NCBI RefSeq assembly: GCF_900111515.1
Contig: NZ_FOHS01000003.1
Location: 661,733-725,732, forward strand
Reading direction: 5' to 3'
DNA: 64,000 nt
Origin: Hymenobacter actinosclerus
GTDB lineage: Bacteria; Bacteroidota; Bacteroidia; Cytophagales; Hymenobacteraceae
In this document: positions 56,881-64,000 of the stretch, piece after piece
How the letters are laid out: each line of letters starts with the position of its first letter
How positions within the stretch are numbered: position 1 is the stretch's first letter
Program-made: the position numbers and the translations under genes
The notes under the pieces: model-generated
Told to the model about the DNA's origin: nothing
Seen by the model: only the letters and a program-made list of their open reading frames with translations
Database searches by the model: none

Positions 56881-59800
56881 ATGCGTTATTCTACGGTCTG
56901 GCTGCTGATTACGCTGCTCTTGCTGGGCGCTGCGGCCCCGCGGGCCCGGGCCCAGGCGGGCGAGCAGACGTATCGCGCAAACATCACCTGGACCGGCACC
57001 GTGCCCGTGGGCCTGAAGGGCCAGAAACGGCTGGTGCCTTCCTTCCGGGGCGCTGCTTTTGGTACCGAGGAGCAGGTGGGCACGCTGCTGGTGCGGCTGC
57101 CCGGCACCGTAGTAGCGGGTCAGCTCAGCGAAGCGCAGTATGAGCCCCTGCTGCCCGCCCAGGCCGGCCAGCTCGATTTAGCGGCCTTGCCGCCCTCGCC
57201 GCTCGTGCAGCTGGTGGCCGGCACCGAAGCCCGCCAGCCGGTTACGCTGCTGCGCCTGCAGCCGCTGCGCCGCAACCCCCAAACCGGCCAGGCCGAGCGC
57301 CTGGTGCGCTTCGGCTACACGTATAGCCCCGTCGGCAGCCGCCCCGAGGCCATCCGTAGCTACGTCCGCACTTCGGTGCTCAGCCAGGGCGAGTGGTTTA
57401 AGATTGGCGTGCCCACGAGCGGTATTTTCAAGCTCGATAAAGCCACGCTCAAAACTATCGGGCTCGAAAACTTCGATCCGGCCCGCCTGCGGCTGTTCGG
57501 CAATGCCATGGGCACGCTGCCCCAGCCCAACAGCGCCTACCGCCCCGACGATCTGGTGGAAAATGACATCCAGTTTGTGGGTAACGGCAACGCCACCTTC
57601 GACAACGACGAGTACTTCCTGTTTTATGCCCGCGGCCCGCACACCTGGAGCCGCGAGGACCTTACTACCCGCTTCCGCCACCAGCTTAATCCCTACACCG
57701 ATACGGCCTACTACTTCCTGACGGTGGGCGCCCCGGCCGGCCGCCGCGTGGCTTCTGCCCCGGCCGTAACTGGCACGCCCGGCGCCCGCATCAGCACGTT
57801 CACCGACCGGCAGTTCTACGAGCGCGACCTGCTCAACATCCGCAAATCGGGTCGGACCTGGGTGGGTGAGACCTTTGCGATCAACGCTGAACTAAGCTTC
57901 ACGCTGCCCGTCGCCGACCTGGTGCCGGGCTCCACGGCCCAGATTACCTCGGCCGTGGTGGCCTCGTCGGTCGTGCCGACCGTGTTTCAGCCCAGCATCA
58001 ACGGGCAGCCGCTGGTCGCCCAGGTGGTGCCGGGCTACAGCTGCACCAGCGGCGAATACTGCTTTGCCGAGGTGGCCAACACCAACCGCAGCATTCTGGC
58101 GTACAAGGTGCCGGCCACCTCGCCCGTCGAGCTGAAAGTCACGCTCAGCTACAACAGCAACTACAACGGCAACTTCGACCCCGGCGCGCAGGGCTACCTC
58201 GATTACCTCGAAGTGAATGCCCTCCGCCAGCTGCGCCTGACCGGCGGCCTGCTGCAGTTTCGCAGCCTGGAAAACATCCGGCCCGGCGCCATCAGCCAGT
58301 TTGAGGTGGGCAACGCCGCCGCCGCCACCATCTGGGACGTGAGCAACCCGCGCCGCCCGGTGGCGGTGCCCGCAGCTGCGGGCACTTTCCTGGCCCGCAC
58401 CGATACCGTGCGCGAGTTTGTGGCCTTCACGGGGGCCGAGTTTCCGGCGCCCCGCAGCTTCGGTAAAGTGCCCAACCAGAACCTGCACACCCTCAACCTC
58501 GATGGCAAGCTGGAACTGCTGATTGTGGCCCACCCCCGCTTTCTGGCCGAAGCCAACAAGCTGGCGGCCCACCGCGCCAGCCACGACGGCCTGAATGTGC
58601 AGGTGGTAAACGTGCTGCAGGTGTACAACGAATTCGGCTCGGGCGGCCAGGACGTAACGGCCATCCGCGACCTGATGAAGATGGTGTACGACCGCAACAC
58701 CAGCGGCCGCCGCCAGTACCTGCTGCTGTTCGGCGATGCCTCCTACGATTACAAGGCCGACCCCACCAACGACCCCAGCAAGCTGCCCGACTGGTGGCGC
58801 AGCCGCCAGCCCAGCAACTCCAACCAGACCAACCAGAACTTCGTGCCGGTGTACGAGTCGGAAGAAAGCTTCGACCCGGTGATGGGCAACCGCCCCAATG
58901 GCCAGGGCCTCACGTATTCGTCCGATGACTACTATGGCCTGCTCGACGACTCGGAAGGGGCCTGGCTGCCGGGTTCCAGCAACGAGCTGCTCGACGTGGG
59001 CGTGGGCCGCCTGCCGGTAAGCACCAGCGAACAGGCCGCGCGCGTAATCCAGAAGCTGATTGACTACGACAGCCCGGCCGGCTACGGCAAGTGGCGCAAC
59101 CGCCTCACGTTCGTGTCTGACGACGGCGACAACAACCTGTTCGTGTACTATAGCGAGCTGCTGGCTAACCCGCTCGATACACTGGCCGCCACCCGCGCCT
59201 ACAACGTCTATAAGCTCTATCTGGATCTGTTTCCGCAGGTGCAGCTGGCGTCGGGCGAACGGTCGCCGGCCGCCGAGAAGGCCATCGACGAGGCCTTCGA
59301 GCAAGGCTCGCTCCTCATCAACTATATCGGCCACGGCGGCCCCCTCAGTCTGTCTCAGGAGCAGATTATCAGCAAAACGTCCATCAACAACCTGAAGAAC
59401 GATGACCGGCCCACGTTCATGTTCACCGGCACCTGCGACTTCAGCACCTACGACGACCCCAATCTTACCTCGGCCGGCGAACAGGCGCTGATTGATGTGA
59501 AGGGTGGCGCCATCGGCCTGCTCACGACCACCCGCGTGGTGTACGCCGACCGCAACCAGGCCCTGGCCTTCCAGTTTTTCCAGGACTTGTTTCAGCGCCG
59601 GCCCGATGGCACCATGCCCCGCATCGGCGACGTCTGCCGCACAGCCAAAAATTTGGCTGTCATCGGCGACAACAACCGCAACTATGCCCTGCTCGGCGAC
59701 CCCTCGATGCGCCTGGCCTACCCCGAGCAAACCGTGGCCCTCACCGAAATCGATGGCAAGCCGGTAAACGAAACGATGCCCGACACGCTGAAAGCTTTGC

Positions 59801-60819
59801 AGCAGGTTACGCTGAAAGGGGAAATCCGGCGGGGCGGGCAGCTGAATCCGGCCTTTGCGGGTACGGCCAACGTGCAGGTGTTTGAAAAGCAGGCTACCGT
59901 GAAAACGCTTGGCAACGAAGATGTGCCCCAGGATATTCGGCTGCGTGAGAATATCCTCTACGACGGCCCGGCCAGCGTGCAGGACGGAAAATTCAGCCTG
60001 CAGTTTGTAGTGCCCAAAGACATCAACTACAGCGTGGGCCTGGGCAAAATCAGCCTGTACGCCGCCGACCCCACCAACCGTACCGATGCCCAGGGCCAGC
60101 GCCTGCTGCCCATCGGCGACGTGGCGCCACTGACTTCGCGTGACACTATTGCGCCCCGCATCCGCCTGTTCATGGACAACGAGCAGTTTGTGTCGGGGGG
60201 CCTGACGGGGCTCAGCCCCACGCTGCTGGCCGTGCTGCGCGACGCCAGCGGCATCAACACGGCCGGCACCGGCATCGGCCACGACCTCACGCTCACGCTC
60301 GACGGCGACGCCAGCAAGGTACTGGTCCTTAATTCGTCGTACACGGCCAAGACCGACAGCTTCCAGGTGGGTCGGGTGCGCTACGAGCTCAAGGACCTCA
60401 CGCCCGGCCCCCACGAGTTGCGCCTCAAGGCCTGGGACACCTGGAACAACTCGGCCGAGCAGCGCCTCGAATTCATTGCCGCGCCCACCGATAAGCTCGC
60501 GCTGCAGCACGTGCTCAACTATCCCAACCCGTTCGCGCAAAGCACCACCTTCCATTTCGACCACAACCGCAGCGGCCAGGACCTCGACGTTCAGGTGCAG
60601 ATTTTTTCGGTGGCCGGCCGACTGGTGCGCACCCTGCAGGGTACGGCGCTGGGCAGCGGCTCGCACGTGGCCGCCCTCAGCTGGGATGGGCGCGACGAGT
60701 ACCAGGACCAGCTGGCCCGCGGCGTGTACGTGTACCGCGTAACCGTACGCACCCGCGGGGCCAACGGCACCGATGTTTCCACGGCTTCCAAATACGAGAA
60801 GCTGGTACTGCTCAACTAA
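56881..60819 (+). CDS. porU: Type IX secretion system sortase PorU
   Basis: A 1312-residue surface sortase that cleaves the sorting domain of T9SS cargo and attaches it to lipopolysaccharide. Signal peptide (LLITLLLLGAAAPRARAQA), N-terminal beta domains, then a gingipain-like C25 peptidase domain (about 555-950). The catalytic dyad is His818 in YIGHGGPL and Cys852 in FTGTCDFSTYDD. Ig-like domains follow, and a C-terminal sorting domain (YPNPFAQSTTFHFDHN ... GVYVYRVTV), which in PorU stays uncleaved. Start 56881 gives the signal peptide. porV starts 58 bases later, the classical porU-porV pair. Confidence 0.95.
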   Translation: MRYSTVWLLITLLLLGAAAPRARAQAGEQTYRANITWTGTVPVGLKGQKRLVPSFRGAAFGTEEQVGTLLVRLPGTVVAGQLSEAQYEPLLPAQAGQLDLAALPPSPLVQLVAGTEARQPVTLLRLQPLRRNPQTGQAERLVRFGYTYSPVGSRPEAIRSYVRTSVLSQGEWFKIGVPTSGIFKLDKATLKTIGLENFDPARLRLFGNAMGTLPQPNSAYRPDDLVENDIQFVGNGNATFDNDEYFLFYARGPHTWSREDLTTRFRHQLNPYTDTAYYFLTVGAPAGRRVASAPAVTGTPGARISTFTDRQFYERDLLNIRKSGRTWVGETFAINAELSFTLPVADLVPGSTAQITSAVVASSVVPTVFQPSINGQPLVAQVVPGYSCTSGEYCFAEVANTNRSILAYKVPATSPVELKVTLSYNSNYNGNFDPGAQGYLDYLEVNALRQLRLTGGLLQFRSLENIRPGAISQFEVGNAAAATIWDVSNPRRPVAVPAAAGTFLARTDTVREFVAFTGAEFPAPRSFGKVPNQNLHTLNLDGKLELLIVAHPRFLAEANKLAAHRASHDGLNVQVVNVLQVYNEFGSGGQDVTAIRDLMKMVYDRNTSGRRQYLLLFGDASYDYKADPTNDPSKLPDWWRSRQPSNSNQTNQNFVPVYESEESFDPVMGNRPNGQGLTYSSDDYYGLLDDSEGAWLPGSSNELLDVGVGRLPVSTSEQAARVIQKLIDYDSPAGYGKWRNRLTFVSDDGDNNLFVYYSELLANPLDTLAATRAYNVYKLYLDLFPQVQLASGERSPAAEKAIDEAFEQGSLLINYIGHGGPLSLSQEQIISKTSINNLKNDDRPTFMFTGTCDFSTYDDPNLTSAGEQALIDVKGGAIGLLTTTRVVYADRNQALAFQFFQDLFQRRPDGTMPRIGDVCRTAKNLAVIGDNNRNYALLGDPSMRLAYPEQTVALTEIDGKPVNETMPDTLKALQQVTLKGEIRRGGQLNPAFAGTANVQVFEKQATVKTLGNEDVPQDIRLRENILYDGPASVQDGKFSLQFVVPKDINYSVGLGKISLYAADPTNRTDAQGQRLLPIGDVAPLTSRDTIAPRIRLFMDNEQFVSGGLTGLSPTLLAVLRDASGINTAGTGIGHDLTLTLDGDASKVLVLNSSYTAKTDSFQVGRVRYELKDLTPGPHELRLKAWDTWNNSAEQRLEFIAAPTDKLALQHVLNYPNPFAQSTTFHFDHNRSGQDLDVQVQIFSVAGRLVRTLQGTALGSGSHVAALSWDGRDEYQDQLARGVYVYRVTVRTRGANGTDVSTASKYEKLVLLN

Positions 60820-60877
60820 CTTGCTTTCCCGGCTTTTCTCTACTTTTCGCCTTCGCCTCTTTACTCCCCCCTCCTCT

Positions 60878-62068
60878 ATGACCCTGCCCCACTTGTCCCT
60901 GCGTTCGGTATTGTTGCCCGGGCTACTGAGCCTGGCCGCCGCCACTGCGCACGCCCAAGACCAGCATACCATCACCACGGCCATTCCCATTCTTACCGTC
61001 AGCCCCGATTCGCGCTCCTCGGCGCTGGGCGAAGCGGGCGTGGCCATCAGCCCCGACGCCAACGCCGGCTATTATAACCCCGGCAAGCTGGGCTTTGTGC
61101 GCTATCAGCACAGCGCCTCGCTTTCCTACACGCCCTGGTTGGGTACTATCACCAACGACATGGGCTTAGGGTATCTGAGCGGCACTACCAAGCTCAGCGA
61201 CCGAAGCACACTGTCGGCCAACCTGATGTATTTTGACCTGGGTCAGATTCAGTACCGCAATAATACGGGCGGCCTTCTTAGTGACTTCAACCCTAAGGAA
61301 TATGCCCTGGCGGTGGGTTACGGCCAGAAGCTGAGCGACAATTTTGGCGTAGGCCTTAATGTGCGCTACATCCGCTCCAACCTCACCGGCAACAGCATTC
61401 CCGACTCGCAGCCGGCCAACGCCGTGGCCGTCGATCTGGGTGCTTACTACACCACCGACCTGACCATCGGCGCCGGCGACTACAACCTGTCGTTTGGCGG
61501 CGCGGTATCCAACATCGGCAACAAAATCACGTACACCGACCCCAAAAATGCCGACTTTCTGCCTACCAACCTGAAGCTCGGCACGGCCATTACCAAGGAA
61601 CTCGACCCGTTCAACAAGCTCACCTTTACCTTCGACGCCAACAAGCTGCTCGTGCCCTCGCCTTACTATGAAGACGGCGTGGCATCGAACAATCCGGCAG
61701 TAGTTGCCGAGAACGACAAGCGTCGGCGCTATGGTATCGTAAAGGGCATCACCAGCTCGTTCAGCGACGCGCCGGGCGGCTTCAGCGAGGAGCTCAAGGA
61801 AATCAACCTCTCGACCGGCCTCGAATACACCTATAACGACTTGCTGATGGTGCGGGCCGGCTACTTCTACGAAAACCCTACCAAGGGCAACCGGCAGTAC
61901 TTGAGCTTCGGCGCCGGTGTGCGCTACCAGGTTTTCGGGGTTGATGGCACGTACTTAGTACCTAACTCCAAGGCCAACCCGCTGTCGCAAACATTGCGGG
62001 TGTCGTTGCACTTTAACTTCAACGAGCTCAGCGAAGCCTTCGGCCCAGCCGACAGCCCGGTTAACTAA
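60878..62068 (+). CDS. porV: Type IX secretion system outer-membrane protein PorV
   Basis: A 396-residue outer-membrane beta-barrel of the FadL-like PorV family: signal peptide (PGLLSLAAATAHAQ), the opening TAIPILTVSPDSRSSALGEAGVA and NAGYYNPGKLGF that mark PorV, and a series of amphipathic strands to the C-terminus. PorV shuttles cargo from the Sov translocon to PorU, forming the attachment complex with PorZ (also in this window) and PorQ. It directly follows porU. Confidence 0.95.
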   Translation: MTLPHLSLRSVLLPGLLSLAAATAHAQDQHTITTAIPILTVSPDSRSSALGEAGVAISPDANAGYYNPGKLGFVRYQHSASLSYTPWLGTITNDMGLGYLSGTTKLSDRSTLSANLMYFDLGQIQYRNNTGGLLSDFNPKEYALAVGYGQKLSDNFGVGLNVRYIRSNLTGNSIPDSQPANAVAVDLGAYYTTDLTIGAGDYNLSFGGAVSNIGNKITYTDPKNADFLPTNLKLGTAITKELDPFNKLTFTFDANKLLVPSPYYEDGVASNNPAVVAENDKRRRYGIVKGITSSFSDAPGGFSEELKEINLSTGLEYTYNDLLMVRAGYFYENPTKGNRQYLSFGAGVRYQVFGVDGTYLVPNSKANPLSQTLRVSLHFNFNELSEAFGPADSPVN

Positions 62069-62090
62069 TTCTTTTCCTTCTTTGTAAAGT

Positions 62091-62185
62091 TGTCATTCCG
62101 AGCCGAGCGAGGAATCCAGCCGAACGCCCTCGAACGTTTCCGTTCGGCGTTTCAGCCCGGATTTCCCGCCCGGCTCGGAATGACA
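62091..62185. repeat. Inverted repeat downstream of porV
   Basis: TGTCATTCCGAGCCG (62091-62105) and CGGCTCGGAATGACA (62171-62185) are perfect ends. An inner hairpin GCCGAACG...CGTTCGGC is present. No T-run, but its position 23 bases after the porV stop fits a transcript end. Confidence 0.85.
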
Positions 62186-62214
62186 GTTTTCCAGCCCTTC
62201 TAATTCATTCAATT

Positions 62215-63495
62215 TTGATACTTGACCGAACCGTTGCTCCCCCTGTTCAGCCGCTGGCCCGCGTAACGCTGCCCGCGGCTGATGTGCTTTCGCTGCCCAA
62301 CGGCGCCCGCCTGCACGTGCTTCGCAACGATGCCCAGCCCGTCGTGCGCCTACAGGTGGTTTTCCCGGCCGGTAAGTGGTACGACCCCTCGGCGGGCGTA
62401 TCGCTGCTGGCGGCGCGCCTGCTGCTCGATGGCACCCGCACCCGCACGGCCCGCCAGATTGCCGATGAAGTAGCCTTCTTCGGGGCCTCGCTGGATTGCG
62501 AGCAGGGCTTCGACCGGGCCACGCTCACGCTATACTGCCTCAGCCGTCACCTGCCGCAACTGCTGCCGCTGGTGCAGGACGTGCTCACCAACCCCACCTT
62601 CCCCGAAACAGAGCTAGCCCTGGTGAAGACGCGCACCATTCAGAACGTGCGCGTAGAGCGGCAGAAAACCAGCTACCTCGCCTCCGAAAGTTTCTCGCGC
62701 CACCTCTTCGGCCCCGGCTACCCCTACGGCGTCACCTTCGATGAAACCGTTTTTCAGGACATCACCTCCGAACAGGTCCGGAGCTTCTACCAGCAACACT
62801 ACAATTTTGCGGAGGCCGAAATATTCCTGTGCGGTGATGTAGTGGACGAGCAGGTAGCCTTACTAACTGAAATGCTGGGTGCCCCGGCCGGAACCCAGGC
62901 GGCTACCGCGGCGTCTACTCCTGCCCCCACTGTTCTGGCCCCTCGCGACTACGTAACAGTAGAGGGAAGTTTGCAGGCTTCGCTACGCATCGGCCGGCTG
63001 TGGCCGGCCCTCAGCCATCCGCAAGCCCACGCCCTCCAGGTGCTGGTGAAGGTGCTGGGTGGCTATTTCGGCTCGCGCCTGATGAAGAACATCCGCGAAG
63101 ACAAAGGCTTTACTTACGGCATCTATTCCAGCGTGCATCCCCGTGAACACGCCACCAGTTTCATGATTGGCTCCGATGTAAACGCTACCAATGCCCCCGC
63201 CGCCATCGAGCAGGTGCAACTGGAACTGCGCCGTCTGCAAGAAGAACCGATACCTCTGACGGAGCTGCAAACCGTGAAGAACTACATGAGCGGTAAATTC
63301 GCCAATGAGCTCAGCACCGTCTTTGAACAGTGCGACAAATACAAGAATCTGGTGTTCTTCAACCTTCCCGCAAGCTACTATTCCGATTTTGTAGAACAGG
63401 TGCAGGCCACCGATGCAGCCACCCTCCAGGAATTAGCACAGGAATACCTTTCACCCGAGAGCATGGTCGAAGTAGTTTCCGGCCCGAAGCAGTAA
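62215..63495 (+). CDS. M16-family peptidase-like protein lacking the zinc site
   Basis: A 426-residue protein with the two-lobed M16B fold: first lobe opens DVLSLPNGARLHVLRNDAQPVVRLQVVFPAGKWYD, second lobe with LRIGRLWPALSHPQAHALQVLVKVLGGYFGSRLMKNIREDKGFTYG. The HXXEH zinc motif expected after the start strands is absent (GVSLLAARLLLDGT in its place), so it is likely the non-catalytic half of a heterodimer, comparable to the MPP alpha subunit. No catalytic partner is in the window. The start codon is a TTG at 62215. Followed by a strong terminator. Confidence 0.85.
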   Translation: MILDRTVAPPVQPLARVTLPAADVLSLPNGARLHVLRNDAQPVVRLQVVFPAGKWYDPSAGVSLLAARLLLDGTRTRTARQIADEVAFFGASLDCEQGFDRATLTLYCLSRHLPQLLPLVQDVLTNPTFPETELALVKTRTIQNVRVERQKTSYLASESFSRHLFGPGYPYGVTFDETVFQDITSEQVRSFYQQHYNFAEAEIFLCGDVVDEQVALLTEMLGAPAGTQAATAASTPAPTVLAPRDYVTVEGSLQASLRIGRLWPALSHPQAHALQVLVKVLGGYFGSRLMKNIREDKGFTYGIYSSVHPREHATSFMIGSDVNATNAPAAIEQVQLELRRLQEEPIPLTELQTVKNYMSGKFANELSTVFEQCDKYKNLVFFNLPASYYSDFVEQVQATDAATLQELAQEYLSPESMVEVVSGPKQ

Positions 63496-63518
63496 CGGCT
63501 CCTTTCCTTAAATGCAAT

Positions 63519-63552
63519 AAGGCCCGCTTCCTCATGGGAGGAAGCGGGCCTT
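63519..63552. terminator. Intrinsic terminator after the M16-family gene
   Basis: AAGGCCCGCTTCCTC-ATGG-GAGGAAGCGGGCCTT, a perfect 15-bp stem, 24 bases past the stop. Only short A/T runs flank it. Confidence 0.85.
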
Positions 63553-63630
63553 GTGGCGCAGGACCAGCCAGAGCCGGTAGCCCGGTGCCGGTTGGCGCCC
63601 CTGCTACCGTTGGCCTGGCCATAAACGCGA

Positions 63631-63682
63631 GCTGCCCCGCGCATCCTTCTGCCTTGGAAGGCACAGGACGCTGCGGGGCAGC
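63631..63682 (-). other. Hairpin downstream of 5S rRNA
   Basis: GCTGCCCCGC (63631-63640) and GCGGGGCAGC (63673-63682) pair, with a smaller inner hairpin (CTGCCTTGGAAGGCA at 63649-63663). It sits 15 bases beyond the 5S gene on the minus strand and may be the rRNA operon terminator or processing hairpin; no T-run is evident. The rest of 63553-63696 holds nothing recognisable. Confidence 0.5.
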
Positions 63683-63696
63683 AGGCTTGATAAGGT

Positions 63697-63806
63697 TGGC
63701 GGCGACCGACTCTCCCACCGATGAAGGCAGTACCATAGGCGCTCCGGGGCTTAACGACTCTGTTCGGAATGGGAAGAGGTGAACACCCGGGCTAAAGCCA
63801 CCATTA
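63697..63806 (-). rRNA. rrf: 5S ribosomal RNA
   Basis: The minus strand reads TGGTGGCTTTAGCCCGGGTG, then the hallmark CCCATTCCGAACAGAG, GTTAAGCCCCGGAGCGCC, ATGGTACTGC and a 3' end GGGAGAGTCGGTCGCCGCC. Ends are approximate by a few bases. It follows the 23S gene by about 100 bases. Confidence 0.93.
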
Positions 63807-63904
63807 TCAATTCAGCGTGTTATGCGTGTTCGCACACAACAGCTGTGAAATTCGACATAGAGGCAGAGTGAAAGAAAAAGCAAGCGGTGAGCTTATTTGC
63901 TACA

Positions 63905-64000
63905 GAAGTGTTCGAGCCCTTAGTACCCCTCGGCTATGCCATTTCTGACTGTACACCTGGGGCCTATCAACGTCCTAGTCTCGAACGGCTCTTCAATCGG
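63905..64000 (-). rRNA. rrl: 23S ribosomal RNA, 3' end only (cut by window edge)
   Basis: The minus strand reads CGTTGATAGGCCCCAGGTGT, then GGCATAGCCGAGGGGTACTA, matching the last 90 or so bases of bacterial 23S rRNA. The exact 3' end is approximate. The rest of the operon lies beyond base 64000. Confidence 0.88.

Noticed and set aside
57892..61062. Very long open frame (over 1000 codons) on the minus strand opposite porU and porV
   Set aside because: It is a high-GC shadow of two well-supported genes; its translation has no domain pattern and is His/Val/Ala-rich, as expected for an antisense frame.
1..64000. Insertion sequences, prophage, integrases and tRNA genes
   Set aside because: No transposase, integrase, phage structural gene or tRNA-like cloverleaf was recognised; the repeats found are all small and non-coding.

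Overview
The window is a stretch of a high-GC (mostly 60-68 % by eye) chromosome of a Bacteroidota, most like a Hymenobacter-type member of the Cytophagales. The evidence is a set of type IX secretion genes (porU, porV, porZ, plus a cargo protein with the C-terminal sorting domain), several FKBP-type prolyl isomerase lipoproteins, Bacteroidota-style promoters (TAnnTTTG at -7 before many genes), a DUF2520/KdsC pair, and a 5S-23S rRNA end at the right edge. No transposase, phage, CRISPR or tRNA gene was recognised. All coordinates and repeat alignments were worked out by eye.

Layout. 1-4.2 kb: a heavy-metal P-type ATPase (cut by the window edge), a small membrane protein, a group III truncated globin and a thioredoxin-like protein. 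4.4-7.1 kb: a PAS sensor kinase overlapping a receiver-CRP fusion regulator. 7.3-10.1 kb: a nucleoside-type MFS permease, two tandem DUF3592 proteins, ndk. 10.4-16 kb: nrnA followed by six consecutive FKBP-type isomerase genes. 16.1-20.7 kb: recO, porZ, tdk and a 2Fe-2S ferredoxin. 20.7-23.6 kb: a conserved unknown protein, a multi-spanning membrane protein and an AT-rich lipoprotein that looks foreign. 23.6-29.7 kb: the rod-shape cluster mreB-mreC-mreD-mrdA-rodA. 29.9-31.5 kb: purH. 31.7-35.7 kb: acyl-CoA dehydrogenase, PIG-L deacetylase, NodS-like methyltransferase and a family 2 glycosyltransferase. These four could together build a modified amino-sugar product. 35.9-41 kb: an outer-membrane barrel, a UbiA prenyltransferase, cspA, a KdsC-type phosphatase, iscX, fdx and a DUF2520 protein. 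41.2-43.9 kb: a large T9SS cargo protein. 44.3-50.3 kb: a cytochrome c maturation cluster (ccmB, C, D, E, a secreted protein, ccmF). 50.4-56.7 kb: a TolB-like propeller/outer-membrane barrel protein, an FAD oxidoreductase, an MBL-fold hydrolase and pssA. 56.9-63.5 kb: porU, porV and an M16-family protein without the zinc motif. 63.7-64 kb: 5S rRNA and the 3' end of 23S rRNA, on the minus strand.

The most unusual feature is a dense set of small dispersed repeats. There are (i) long inverted repeats with arms up to 66 bp and (ii) short tandem repeats of period 7 or 8, each unit carrying a stop codon. The tandem repeats often form the outer arms of the inverted repeats. At least six genes end on a stop codon that belongs to the first repeat unit, and a seventh ends inside a palindrome. 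In three places the repeats lie within reading frames: in the P-type ATPase, in purH, and at the 3' end of the small membrane protein gene. This recalls the heptameric STRR repeats described in filamentous cyanobacteria. The other two candidates for unexplored biology are the deacetylase/methyltransferase/glycosyltransferase/dehydrogenase cluster and the six-gene isomerase array.
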